Source of the DNA: Hermatobates lingyangjiaoensis
Taxonomy: Eukaryota > Arthropoda > Insecta > Hemiptera > Hermatobatidae
Length of the DNA stretch: 64,000 bases
Reading direction: 5' to 3'
NCBI GenBank assembly: GCA_026182355.1
Contig: JAPFBL010000379.1
Location: 305,673-369,672, forward strand
Shown piece by piece: positions 46,867 to 57,611 of the stretch (position 1 is the first letter of the stretch; every line of letters begins with the position of its first letter). Below the pieces are notes generated by a model. The model was not told where the DNA came from and made no database searches. It saw nothing but the letters and a program-made list of their open reading frames with translations. The translations under genes were made by a program, and so were the position numbers.

Positions 46867-47622
46867 TTTAAACCGATCACCTAGCGGGTGATAACGTCAG
46901 CCGTTTACCGGCTTTTTGTATGATCGGTGATTCTACATTGGGAGTCCTACATTTTGCCTGACTCAAGTGGATTTCGAGAAGGGATCTTTAATGATTACCT
47001 GACATAGTACAGGCTCGAGACCGACGTCTTAACGTCCTCTTATTTTAGTACCTTCAGGCGTAGTGATAAGTTGTGTTGATCTTGATTGTGTATTTATATG
47101 TCTTCGTTATATGTGTTCTTTAGTTAAAGTGCAACCGATAAGGGAATTTTGAATACCTTATTGGTAATCATCTAAGCAGGTTACCTAGGCTTTAGCTTGT
47201 CTATTACTCGTGGCCTGGATACCGTTTTGCGGAGTAACTGTCAGAATTCGTGCTTAGCATTGCGTTGCCCGCCTCGCGAGGTCCACCTCGGGCACCGGGG
47301 ATCCTCCATGGTTTCAATGGAGGTGGCTAAAGGGTAATCAGTTGTATGATTCTATTAACCCTTATTATGGCTTAATAAGCTGGGAGCACTAAATAATACT
47401 AAAACAGGCTAAAGGATAACTTGTCAACAAGGCTTGACTAAGCAGTTATGGCACAAAAATGCCGAGGAACGCGAATATCAAAACAGGCTTAATGTCCTCT
47501 CCGAGGGACGACGTACTCAAACTTATTTATAGCCCGCGTGAATAAATTGAGAGCCAGGTGAGGATTGAACCCCGGACTATCAGCCCAGAGGAGACTACGT
47601 TAACCACTGAGCTAGCCTTACA
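46867..47622 (-). mobile_element. SINE split by a 447-bp insertion
   Basis: SINE halves 46867-47040 and 47488-47622 join at CTTAACGTCCTCT / CTTAATGTCCTCT, a 13-bp duplication with one difference. The head on the minus strand has GCTAGCTCAGTGGTTAACGT and CCGGGGTTCAATCC, well-kept A and B boxes. The 3' side carries a 60-bp module starting AAACCGATCA and ending TGATCGGT, also present at 61500. Confidence 0.85.
47041..47487. mobile_element. 447-bp insertion inside the SINE
   Basis: GC-richer than its surroundings in the middle (GCGTTGCCCGCCTCGCGAGG, CACCGGGGATCCTCCATGG). It is flanked by the 13-bp duplication, so it entered by target-primed or similar insertion. I cannot name it. A related-looking GC block occurs near 5340-5470. 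Confidence 0.7.
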
Positions 47623-47749
47623 CTCTAGTAAAGTTGAGTGCGGTCATTCCATTTTTTTGTCTTTCGCAAAGTGTGTATACATTTTATTGACGAACCCTGT
47701 ATAAAAAAAATAATAAAACTAAATCATTAGTAGTGCAATCCGTAATTGT

Positions 47750-47970
47750 GTGGTATTTACTCATTCTGAGGGAAAATGGATAAACAAACAAAACTCTCCA
47801 CACAAATGAAGTTTTATTCAACAACAGCAACGCGTTTCAAACACTTTGTATTCATCATCAGGAAGACACCAGAAGATGAGCACAAAGTGTTCGAAACGCG
47901 TTGTTGTTGTTGAATAAAACTTCATTTGCGTGGAGACTTTTGTTTGTTTATCCATTTTACCTCAGAAAAA
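47750..47970. mobile_element. Family C foldback
   Basis: Arms with GGATAAACAAACAAAACTCT, CAACGCGTTTCAAACACTTT and GTATTCATCATCAGG on the left are mirrored by GAGCACAAAGTGTTCGAAAC and GCGTTGTTGTTGTTGAATAA on the right, with a short 10-bp centre. Confidence 0.75.
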
Positions 47971-48715
47971 TAAAACCTATTAACATATTGTTTGTTAATA
48001 TTGAAATATGAGAACTGAGAGTAAATTATTAATAGAATATATAAAAGAAAGGCATAAATTTGTCGTACAATATGAATCAAATTATTATTTTACTCAAAAA
48101 AGGGCTTGATTGTGTTGTGGCCTATTGTTTAGGAGCAAATATGTACTTGGAATTATTTACCATAATATAGTAAAGTTGAGTGTAAGCCATTCCATTTGTT
48201 CTTCTCTTTGCAAACTGTGTATACATTTCATTAGCGTTTTATTATACAAAAAAAAAATAAAACTAATTAAGGTATTCTTTGTTAATATTGAAATAATAAC
48301 AAAGTTGAAATGATTTTAAAGGAAATAGAAGGAAAGATATTAAAGTAGGTTGTGTGTTGAGGTGGAAAGTAAGGAGAATGGTGTATTATTCACGGCTGGT
48401 GCTGCTTAAAAGGGACCACTTGGTAAAAGCTAGTTTAGTTAACAGGTTGGCAAATAAGGTAGAGTCTTCGTGAGGTTTTAGCGAATAGCATTATTCTTAA
48501 ATGTTACGAGTCTCATTTTCTTCTAAAACCCTTCTCTATTTGCCCAATCTACTGCAGAGCCTTGCCAAGTTAACACTTCAGATAAGAATAATTAAAGACT
48601 TTGCTTAATCACTCCCTCAACCTCAACCAAAAATAAAGAATATTTATTTAAAAGCCTGTCTTTGGTCATTATTTTTAGCTGAATATATCGAAACATTGCG
48701 TGTGATTAACGAGAA
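47971..48715. other. AT-rich DNA, no gene seen
   Basis: Unassigned. 48355-48600 is richer in GC and has weak internal symmetry, perhaps an old repeat. Confidence 0.4.
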
Positions 48716-48800
48716 AAAGAAACACCAAGTCTCAACAAAAAAGATTAGATGCAATGTCGACGCGTTTCAAGCGCATAGTGTTCATCCTCAGGTTACATCT
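48716..48800 (-). mobile_element. Family C PLE terminus
   Basis: AAGTCTCAACAAAAAAGATT, GTCGACGCGTTTCAAGCGCA and TGTTCATCCTCAGG. A single arm only. Confidence 0.55.
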
Positions 48801-48989
48801 GCCTAACTAAAAAGATTAGAAGTGTTTGTAAAATCATAGGAGACTCCTATATGGCTTCTAGAATAGACACTGAAATCATAAGTTAGTGTATGTAGGGTAG
48901 ATAGTGCCTATCTATCATAGGAAACTTTGACTTTCAAAGTTTATACATGATTGTATTTTTTTGTCATTTCTTTTTGTGGTTTTGACGTT

Positions 48990-49200
48990 GAGATATATAT
49001 ATATATATATATATACAAGTTTTGTTAAAACTTATAGTTTTAACAAAACTTGTATAGATGAAGGCCTGCTCCAAATACACTAATATATATATATATATAT
49101 AAATGATCAAACCACAATAAGTAAATGGGAAAACAAGACTAAGATCTTTCAACCGTAACAAGCGGTCTTCGTCAGAGTCAAAAACCCAACTGTTGGAAAC
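48990..49200. mobile_element. PLE N-terminal mini-hairpin and CTGACGA-family end
   Basis: ATACAAGTTTTGTTAAAACT is mirrored by AGTTTTAACAAAACTTGTAT; the latter continues as CIDEGLLQIHTNI into a TA run, and then the ATGATCAAACCACAATAAG end. The frame at 48964-49218 is a shadow. Confidence 0.65.
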
Positions 49201-49540
49201 ACCAACTATCAAAAACACCAGTGAAAACTTGTAGGAAAAGGTTTCTTCTTAAAATTAATTGTTTTGATAATTTATTTTTATGTTAAAAGTATATTCTCAT
49301 CTAAGTTTCATTTATTGTGTATTAATTCTTTTGCATAAATATGCTTTGAAACAATACATATATTGGATTATAAATAAATATTCGATTAGTCATTATATTA
49401 ATTTAATTATTAAAGTGTTACTCATTTCGTTATTTAGTCTAAGATTCTGATTATTGAGGAGTGTTGAGTATAGGTTTACGAACCAAGAGGGCGGTCGCTC
49501 GAAAAAGTTTGGGAAACAATAGTGTACAGTGAGTGTCTTT

Positions 49541-49885
49541 ATTGTAAATGAGTGAAATGACTATTAATCAATTGTCCAGTTTTAATAAAAACTAACGGTA
49601 GTTTATTTGTCCTTTCTCGAAATACTTCCGCATTACGTAGATACTGAAATATACTTGAATCAGAATGAGACTGTTTCAAGAAGGAATAATGTGTGTTTAA
49701 AGGTGGCAATAATTGGGCCGAGGTCGTAAATAATTCCGAGGCAGATAAGTTAGGAGACTGGGGAATAAATTCGTGACGCGAGCTCATCGGTCTTCAAACC
49801 CATCAGACCCTCTGCAATATTAAAGCCCTCCGGATGGGATTGACTCGGCACTGGCCTTGCCTCCTTCACCCTTCGTCAGTCACCT
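49541..49885 (-). other. GC-richer block, possible non-coding exon
   Basis: Compared with its neighbours this block is less AT-rich. On the minus strand it begins after TAGAGGCAATTACAG (acceptor-like), contains an 82-codon frame (MSSRHEFIPQSPNLSASEL...) without a known domain, and ends near AATAAAGACACTCACTG. It could be a 5' UTR or small exon of the gene or an independent transcript. No phase test is possible. Confidence 0.25.
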
Positions 49886-49904
49886 GTAATTGCCTCTAAT
49901 TGAA

Positions 49905-51125
49905 ATTCAGTTATAGTATATTATTCATAATGAAATGAAGCTACCACAGAATGCATTGCCAAAGTAAAAAAAACAGTCGGGTCGTCTACATTGAATTTGA
50001 CTTTAAGTAAACATATTATCAAACAGTATGACTTGTCAGATTGAATGTTAAGGCATCAGTTATAGTATATTATTCATAATGAAATGAAGGTACCACAGAA
50101 TGCATTGCCAAAATAAAAAAAAATTAGGGTCGTCTACACTGAATTTTATTTTAAGTAAGCATATTATCAAACAGTATGACTTGTAAGATTGAATGTTAAG
50201 GCATCAGTTATAGTATATTATTCATAATGAAATGAAGATACCACAGAATGCATTGCCAAAGTAAAAAAAAATTAGGGTCGTCTACACTGAATTTTATTTT
50301 AAGTAAGCATATTATCAAACAGTATGACTTGTAAGATTGAATGTTAAGGCATCAGTTATAGTATATTATTCATAATGAAATGAAGATACCACAGAATGCA
50401 TTGCCAAAATAAAAAAAAATTAGGGTCGTCTACACTGAATTTTATTTTAAGTAAGCATATTATCAAACAGTATGACTTGTAAGATTGAATGTTAAGGCAT
50501 CAGTTATAGTATATTATTCATAATGAAATGAAGATACCACAGAATGCATTGCCAAAATAAAAAAAAATTAGGGTCGTCTACACTGAATTTTATTTTAAGT
50601 AAGCATATTATCAAACAGCATGACTTGTCAGATTGGATCTTATGTCATCGGTTGTAGTATATTATTCATAATGAAATGAAGCTACCACAGAATGCATTGC
50701 CAAAGTAAAAAAAAATCACAATAAATAAATACGTGATGCAATCAATGAAGTTTAAACCACAATGGATAAAGGAAAACAATAGAAATAAACGCTCTGAGGC
50801 CTTTCAATGTATGCCATCAGAGAGCAAACAAAGTTAAAACTGAGAAGCTAACATAAAAGTAATGGATAAGGAAGGTAACAAAACATCAAAACCATAAAAA
50901 ACAAATCATTGTTTGTTAACTTTCTTCTCCATTACTTTTATGTTAGCTTCTCAGGTTTTACTTTGTTTGCACTCTGATGGCATGCATTGAAAGACCTCAG
51001 GGCATTTATTTCTATTGTTTTCCTTTTTCCATTATGGTTTAAACTTCTGTGTCATCATCTACACTGAATTTAACTTTAAGTAAACATATTATGAAACAGT
51101 ATGACTTGTCAGATTGAATCTTATG
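49905..51125. repeat. 148-bp tandem array interrupted by a foldback
   Basis: Units begin at about 49911, 50061, 50208, 50356, 50503 and 50652 (147-150 bp apart): TTATAGTATATTATTCATAA, CACAGAATGCATTGCCAAA and GGGTCGTCTACACTGAATT. The sixth is cut at 50715 and resumes at 51056. The unit includes AAACAGTATGACTTGT--GATTGAAT, which belongs to family E, so part of that element was amplified. Confidence 0.85.
50716..51055. mobile_element. PLE-type foldback inside the 148-bp array
   Basis: Arms 50752-50868 and 50928-51048 are inverted: GTTTAAACCACAATGGATAA, CTGAGGCCTTTCAATGTATG and GCCATCAGAG on one side, CTCTGATGGCATGCATTGAA on the other. The CTGATGG---GAAAGACC core is a further variant of the PLE end motif. 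Confidence 0.75.
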
Positions 51126-51560
51126 ACAAAATTTTTACATTTTTTTAGAAAAAAAAATGTCCGTTTATTTGAAAAGTGTCAAGATTTTTTTTCAAATTAT
51201 TGCTTTTGTCGCTGTATGATAATTCAAAAATTTACAGTCTCTAGAGTTAGCAGTTCAGTTTAGGAGAAAAACATGTTGTCTAAAAATATATTTGGGAGTT
51301 AAAATGACTTCTTATCATTTATAACTGCTCCCAAACATTAGGGTTTATTTACTGTATGAGGCCTATTTGTGTGCAAAATGTTAATTTGATCCATCAATGA
51401 TTCTGGACTGTATTGTCCCCAAAATCTTCTGAATTTTGGATACACACCAACGCATATACATCGAAAAAGGTCATTAAAAGCCTATGCGACCCGAAAACAT
51501 TATATCCGGCAAAATATCGGAGTCAAGTTTTTTCACGATAACCATACTTTATTCATAGTT
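51056..51560. mobile_element. Family E copy, right part
   Basis: Matches 36930-37430: TTTTTACATTTTTTTAGAAA, GATCCATCAATGATTCTGGA, CTTTATTCATAG at its end. More diverged than the copies at 34510 and 62060. Confidence 0.6.
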
Positions 51561-51895
51561 ATATAACAGATTCAGTAATATATCGACTGTTTGATAGAAT
51601 AGGTGTGTTATCTAATCAGGATTCGGTCAAATTTTCTATGTTAAAAAATTAAAACCTGTAAGTTATATTGTTTTTTTATCTCTAAATACTTCTGCTTATA
51701 ATATTCATAACTTATAAAAACTTATTTTCATATTGTTTATATGTTTGATGTTGATATGTGATTTCTTATTATCCTTTGTTTGTAGGCTTATGAAAAAAGT
51801 TTTAAAATAAAACCGAAACGTCGGCAATGAGAGTTTGATTTTTGAACCTAGAAAATTTGACCGAATCCCGATTAGATAACACACCTATTTATAGT
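51556..51895. mobile_element. Family D foldback
   Basis: AACAGATTCAGTAATATATC, GGTGTGTTATCTAATCAGGA on the left and CCGAATCCCGATTAGATAAC on the right; the right arm has TTATGAAAAAAGTTTTAAAA, AAAACC and GAAACGTCGGCAATGAGAG. Confidence 0.65.
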
Positions 51896-52655
51896 TAGAG
51901 TTATATAGTTATGATAAAATAAAGTTTTTACTAGGAAGCAAAAACCTAAGTGATACAACTCAAAGAATACATTGTGAAATAAAAAAGTAAAATAAAACAA
52001 ACAGAATAAACTTATAGTCTGGAAATTTATGTTTGTTACTTTTATAGGAAATATAAAACTCAATAATAGGGATAACGAAACTTCACAGCAAAAATTTTCT
52101 TCTGAACAGTATGATGAAAGAAAAGACTCATGTACAAAAAATTCTATCTATAAACTATATACTACAGAATTTACTGTAGAGGCCCACAATATTCTTGTCT
52201 TACCATTTGTAATTGTTCATACCATGTCCTGAGTAATTTATATGAAATTATTTGAATATAAAAAGTTAATTTCAATTCTGCCTAATCAAATTGAATGGTT
52301 CAGATATACTGACTATATATTATTTATTGATAGTAATTTTAATATGCAAAAAACTGTATATAAAAATCGGTGCTGATAATTCTGAGGTTTGAACAAACAG
52401 AAATATGTAAAAAAATGTTTACTGAGATTATAAAATGACTAAAAAAATGATAATATTTGCTGAATTTGAGTAATTTTTTTATGATTCAATTTAGCAAGTA
52501 GTGAGGAAGAACACTACGTGCGTTGTTTATATCATTAAAATTTTTATATGTGGAGACCATTTCATTAGATTTTTACCCTACAATTTATAATAGTTATAAT
52601 AATAAAATAATTTGCTAATATATATAATAACTCATTAGCTGTGTAATCTGTTATA
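51896..52655. other. AT-rich DNA with a family B scrap
   Basis: A short family B end lies at 52500-52590 (GGAAGAACACTACGTG, GTGGAGACCATTTCATTAG). Otherwise nothing recognisable. A related block (52170-52270) recurs at 56045-56115, so this is repeat DNA. Confidence 0.45.
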
Positions 52656-52965
52656 GTGTGGTATTTACTCATGTTAGAAAAAGGATTAAGTCTCCACACA
52701 AAAAATGTATTACAAGAAACAACGCGTTTATTATTCAACAACAGGGATATTATTCCCGTTATTACTCAATAGTGTCAGATGTATTGATTTTAATTTATTC
52801 GCCCCTATGTTCCCAAAGCTCTTAAATGCATATATATTTTTACTTCCAGATATAACTTGAAGAAGAACATCAAGTGTTCAAAACGAGTTGTTTAGTTTCT
52901 TGTAATAAACTTTTTTGTGTGGAGACTTAATACTTTCCTAACATTTATAATAACTATTACAACCA
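52656..52965. mobile_element. Family C foldback
   Basis: AAGTCTCCACACAAAAAATG and CAACGCGTTTATTATTC (core decayed) on the left, GAAGAAGAACATCAAGTGTT and GTTTAGTTTCTTGTAATAAA on the right. Confidence 0.65.
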
Positions 52966-53214
52966 ATAGTTATAGTTATAATAATATATAATTTTTACTT
53001 AATTGAATTAACTATTATATTTACTAACAGCAATAAGTTTGCACGTTTGAATAAGCAAAGTACAAAGAGAATTGTATCATAATTTTTTTTTTGATTTTGT
53101 ACCTTTAGTGGGTTTCTAAAGATCAACTGTTAATTAACTGGAAAGAATTAAAACATTTAAAAGGAAGAATAATTAACGAAAGCACAACTGTAATTGTGAC
53201 ATCTGAAGATTACC

Positions 53215-53330
53215 TTCAAGGACGGGTGTGCTAGGGCAGCTATGTGGTAGAGGTATCAGGCCTAAAAAAATCAGCCCGACCTACAGCTATTAAACCCGAC
53301 TCGGTATACTAAATATATATATATATAAAT
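53215..53330. other. Unassigned GC-richer repeat-like block
   Basis: GGGCAGCTATGTGGTAGAGG, CAGCCCGACCTACAGCTATT and AAACCCGACTCGG suggest a repeat with weak similarity to the end of the window. A TA run follows at 53316. Confidence 0.3.
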
Positions 53331-53339
53331 AAAACACTA

Positions 53340-53700
53340 TTTTTCTTTTTTATCGACGTTTGGTCTAGCTTCAATAATTCAACACCTTTATGCCGACGTT
53401 TCGTGTATATTTGTAGACATCTTCAGGGCTACATTAATACAGAATTTAATTACAATAACATGAAACATAATTATATTACATTATTTAATGTAATAATAAT
53501 AATAATAATAATAATGTAATTTAATTTTATATATATATATATATATTTAAAAATTAAGTGGGAAAATGCCTAGATGCCTGTCCATTAATTTGGCATGCAC
53601 CTTGCTGTACATGGCTAGCACCCCTGACCCTATATATTTAATACACAATATATTAATATTGTGTATTAGACGAGCCCGATATAACATATATATATATATA
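53340..53700. repeat. PLE terminus, AAT microsatellite and TA runs
   Basis: CCGACGTTTCGTGTATATTT and GTAGACATCTTCAGG form another terminus with inverted CTGAAGA/GAAACG core. It is followed by a (AAT)n run at 53490-53513 and a TA run at 53527-53546. Confidence 0.6.
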
Positions 53701-53701
53701 T

Positions 53702-54150
53702 GAGTTCGAAACTAACAAAGAGCAACACACAAAGTAGGGAAACACACTTACAGACTCAAATTTTCGGGTAATCCGTCTTCAGGAGAAAAGAGAATGGGAG
53801 ACCAAGCACGTTGTAGACGCAACGGCAACGGGTTACTTGCCGTTGCGTCTACAACGTGCTTGGTCTCCCATTCTCTTTTCTCCTGAAGAAGGATTACCCG
53901 AAAATTTGAGTCTGTAAGTGTGTTTCCCTACTTTGTGTGTTGCTCTTTGTTAGTCTCGAACTCGTATTGTGTCCAGTTTGGATCGTATTTCGTTTTATCA
54001 GTGAATATATATATACGAGTTCGAGATTAACAAAGAGCAACACACAAAGTAGGGAAACACACTTACAGATTCAAATTTTCGGGTAATCCGTCTTCAGGAG
54101 AAAAGAGAATGGGAGACCAAGCACGTTGTAGGCGCAACGGCAAGTAACCA
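53702..54150. mobile_element. Three CTGAAGA-family PLE ends
   Basis: Palindrome 53702-53965 (CGAAACTAACAAAGAGCAAC, CACTTACAGACTCAAATTTT, GGGTAATCCGTCTTCAGGAG, and mirror) followed by a third direct copy of the left arm at 54010-54145. The three copies are almost identical, implying recent activity. Right arm: CTCCTGAAGAAGGATTACCC, GAAAATTT, GAGTC. Confidence 0.8.
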
Positions 54151-54265
54151 ACCCGGCAACCGCCAGTGCTGTCAACCGTACCCGGTCTTAAAGTATAAAA
54201 TTAGGAGAAGATATAAACAGAAACTCAGATAAGCAGTACTGGTTGGGTAAAACTATAAATAGGTG

Positions 54266-54372
54266 AATAAATTTAGCTCCTGTCCAACCAATATGATTAT
54301 TTTCATTTATTATATGCAAGAATAAGGCACTAATTTTTTCCTGTCTACTTACATTGTATTGGTGTTGCTTTT
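54266..54372 (-). pseudogene. PLE GIY-YIG fragment
   Basis: AATTTAGCTCCTGTCCAACC, AATATGATTATTTTCATT and TTTTTCCTGTCTACTTACAT match 35025-35130 closely and encode the stretch between HQYNVSRQEK and IDWTGAKF on the minus strand. A short dead piece. Confidence 0.7.
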
Positions 54373-54454
54373 AATGATAATTAAAGATAATTTAATGATA
54401 AAATAAATCTTATCATTGACATATATATACTAGAATTTTCAAAAGAACACATAG

Positions 54455-54790
54455 AAAAGAAATCACTGAACTCACTGTTATATTTCGATGTCCTCGTCGT
54501 CAGGAAATCATATATATATAGTGAGGAGAGAGAGAGAGAGAGAAGAAGAGTTCAATGTAGAAAAAGAAACATGGAGAAATCAAAAGCACACACATTTACA
54601 GTCTCTAATTTTCGATTTGAACCGTTTTCAGGAGAGATAAGAGAGCTTGGTTTCCCTCTCTTATCTCTCCTGAAGACAGTTCAAACCGAAAATCAGAGAC
54701 TGTAAGTGTGTGCTTTTGATTTCTCTATGTTTCTTTTTCTACGTTGAACTGTAATTGTCCGTTTCGGATCGTATTTCAAATGAAGAAGTA
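54455..54790. mobile_element. PLE ends with hammerhead-like cores
   Basis: Minus strand at 54478: TTCCTGACGACGAGGACATC followed by GAAATATAACAGTGAG. A palindrome at 54545-54760 carries TCTCCTGAAGACAGTTC, then CCGAAAATCAGAGACTG; its TCTC/GAGA outer helix is complete. A short GA run lies at 54528-54542. Confidence 0.6.
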
Positions 54791-54794
54791 TATA

Positions 54795-55262
54795 TAAATA
54801 TATATTGTTAAAATTTGCAGCAGCTTCTGCACTCACTAACTTTAAGCTGGTAGCCTCGATCCTTCGGGCGATTTTTCTTTCTTCTGGCTGCAGTTGCCAT
54901 AGCATCTGTCCTAGAGACATCTTCAATATTATACGAGCTTTCGACCATAGGAACATTGGTCATCTTCAGGTAGAGTATGCCTTGTAGTGAACAGCTTAAA
55001 TGCCAATCAGGTTGACTAATTCGAACCAATCAGAGCGCAGGGTTAAGGCTGCTGCTCTGATTGGACCTCATGCTCGGCTCCAGGCTCCTGCTCGTCGGAA
55101 TTACATACATGTCCTTGACCTGGAGGTTTATAGAGGGGTTCCTTTCCTTTATGTACAGGGCTTCCAATATTTGTAGCTTCTCCGCATTCTGTTCCGCCTG
55201 TATGATGGAAAGTGAAAGCCTTAAAGTTAGTGAGTGCAGAAGCTGCTGCAAATTTTAACAAC
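54795..55262. mobile_element. PLE fragment pair in inverted ends
   Basis: Ends GTTAAAATTTGCAGCAGCTT and its complement (54795-54843, 55218-55262) are inverted. Inside lie a terminus (CCTGAAGATGACCAATGTTC, GGTCGAAAGCTCG on the minus strand) and the C-terminal codons of another PLE (next entry). It is unusually GC-rich for this window. Confidence 0.7.
55030..55195 (-). pseudogene. PLE endonuclease C-terminal codons
   Basis: Minus strand: QAEQNAEKLQILEALYIKER followed by NPSINLQVKDMYVIP. LEALYIKERNPSIN is the typical end of PLE and other GIY-YIG retroelement proteins, containing the catalytic-region Glu. It represents a different PLE lineage from those at 33 and 35 kb. Confidence 0.75.
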
Positions 55263-55295
55263 ATATGTTTGAGAGAAGACCTGCTGCCAACGTAT

Positions 55296-55336
<41 letters not shown>

Positions 55337-55520
55337 CAAACCACAATAAGAAATGGGAAAACAAGACTAAGATCTTTCAACCGTAACAAGCGGTCTTCGT
55401 CAGAGTCAAAAACCCAACTGAACACTAGATGCAGAAAACATCTGGTGAGGAGTTGAGAAGAGTGGGAGGGAAGAGTGGTATTTTAAAAGGGTGAAAGTGC
55501 AGGAAAGGACTAATGTCCAG

Positions 55521-55522
<2 letters not shown>
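55262..55522. mobile_element. PLE N-terminal scrap, TA run and CTGACGA-family end
   Basis: CLREDLLPTYSHI into a TA run (55299-55333), then a direct copy of 34622-34820 (ATCAAACCACAATAAGAAAT through AGGAAAGGACTAATGTCCAG) cut by another TA run at 55523. Confidence 0.75.
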
Positions 55523-55555
<33 letters not shown>

Positions 55556-55885
55556 CAACGTCTGAACCAAAGTTAGAAAATCAGAAAAATAACACAGATC
55601 TTTCAAACAAAACAAGTGGTTTTCGTCATAATCTCACTATACCGAAACAAGTGGTACAAAACCATCTGGTGTGGCATTAAGAGTAGAGGGAGGCGAGAGA
55701 GGTATTTTAAAGGGCGTAAATTGTAGGAAAGGCTGCGAAAGCATGACAGGGTAAACAAAGGAGTTCAGGAAGAAATGAGCAACAAATTATCCGCAAGCTG
55801 TCAACCCTTGTAGATAAAGCCACTGCCCTTGTCAGTAAAGAGTCTAACTTGAATAAACCACACTAATGTTTACAGTATTTATTAG
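55523..55885 (-). pseudogene. PLE C-terminal fragment and end
   Basis: After a TA run (55523-55550) comes a diverged copy of the same end (CAGATCTTTCAAACAAAACA, AGTGGTTTTCGTCATAATC), followed by text that parallels 34790-34935 (GGCGTAAATTGTAGGAAAGG, TTATCCGCAAGCTGTCAACC). Minus-strand codons for the last residues and stop are recognisable. Confidence 0.65.
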
Positions 55886-56139
55886 TAAGTTATCTTTTTA
55901 CTAATGTACCTGTAACTGATATGTTCAGCTCACTCCAGGAGGAATTAGTTAATTATCCGCCTACCTACTACCACTATAACCTAATTAATTAAATAATGCG
56001 TGGTTGTCATTTTTAATTTAATAATTACTTTTCCAATCAAACATTCTTGTATTACCATTTGTAATAGCTCATACCCTCCCCTGAGTAATTTATATATGAA
56101 ATTATTTGAGTATAAAAAGTTAATTCTAACGTAGTGCAA

Positions 56140-56590
56140 TCAGTTATGTACTTACTCATTGTAGGGTAGAAAGCTAATGAAATGGTCTCCACAATTAAAA
56201 ATTTAATCTATAATATTTTAATCTGGGTTATATTTTCAATATGTTTCCTACACTTAGTCTTAGAGCAAATGTAAAGGCTCAGCCAAACCTTTAGGAAAAA
56301 AAAATAATAAAGAAATGTACCTGCCTTCCAATATGAAACAGATGTACCCCATACCCTCACCCACGTCCATCCTTTTCCCAATCAGTTGTACCACAGCACT
56401 CACCCTTAGGTTCGTGCTCTCTTCCTTATTTTATTTTGTACTATACTTACTTTGTACTATAAATAACTCTCTGATGACATTGTATTTTTTTAGTTAATGC
56501 CTGAGGAAGAACACTACGTGTTCAAAAAGCGTTGTTTATACTATTAAATTTTTATATGTGGAGACCATGTCATTAGCTTTTTACCATACA
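56140..56590. mobile_element. Family B foldback
   Basis: Left GTACTTACTCATTGTAGGGT and GGTCTCCACAATTAAAAATT; right TTAATGCCTGAGGAAGAACA and CTACGTGTTCAAAAAGCGTT. The interior 56300-56500 has a 60-codon frame without domain. Confidence 0.6.
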
Positions 56591-56739
56591 ATAAAAAGTT
56601 AACTTCAATTCTGCCTAATCAAATTGAAGGGTTTAGATACACTGACGATATATTTTTATATGTTCCAATTCTATGAATAAACATATCTTTATAAAAATAA
56701 TATATTTCTTAGTTCCAATATTCCAATTTGGAATGGAAG

Positions 56740-57299
56740 AAATAGTAAATTGTAATTTGTAATTATTGTAATTTGTAATTTGCTTGTAATTGTAATTTGT
56801 AATTATTGTAATTTGTAATTTGCTTGTAATTGTAATTTGTAATTATTTGTAATTTGCTTATAATTTGTAATTTACTTATAATTGTAATTTGTAATTATTG
56901 TAATTTGTAATTTCCTTGTAATTGTAATTTGTAATTATTTGTAATTTGCTTATAATTTGTAATTTACTTATAATTGTAATTTGTAATTTGCTTGTAATTG
57001 TAATTTGTAATTATTGTAATTTGTAATTTACTTGTAATTGTAATTTGTAATTTGCTTATAATTTGTAATTTACTTATAATTGTAATTTGTAATTTGCTTG
57101 TAATTGTAATTTGTAATTATTGTAATTTGTAATTTACTTATAATTGTAATTTGTAATTATTGTAATTTGTAATTTACTTATAATTGTAATTTGTAATTTG
57201 CTTGTAATTGTAATTTGTAATTATTGTAATTTGTAATTTGCTTGTAATTGTAATTTGTAATTATTGTAATTTGTAATTATTGTAATTTGTAATTTGCTC
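56740..57299. repeat. TTGTAATTTGTAA-type minisatellite
   Basis: About 560 bp made almost only of TTGTAATTTG and TAATTATTG permutations, with nested periods of 16-18 and ~34 bp. It ends at CTCCTTTTAGATTCC, where PLE coding sequence begins. Confidence 0.95.
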
Positions 57300-57611
57300 C
57301 TTTTAGATTCCTTGTAGAAAGACTGCCTCTAGAGTTCTGTTTTAGAGTTTATAGAAAACACACTAGTGTACCTGCTTATGTGTATGTTAATTCTCTTATA
57401 TGTTGAAATGTCTGTTTTTAAACATATGTATTTTTGAGGGTGTTTAGAGTTGCTCCCCTGAATTCATCAATGATAAAACCAATAACATTACTTCTATTGC
57501 TTCGTCATTAAAATACCTCTCAAGGATAAAAAAAAGTATTTCAATGACATAGCAGAATGCCGTTCAATGTCAAATACCATAGATTTACCATATCATAAGT
57601 CATTGGAACCA

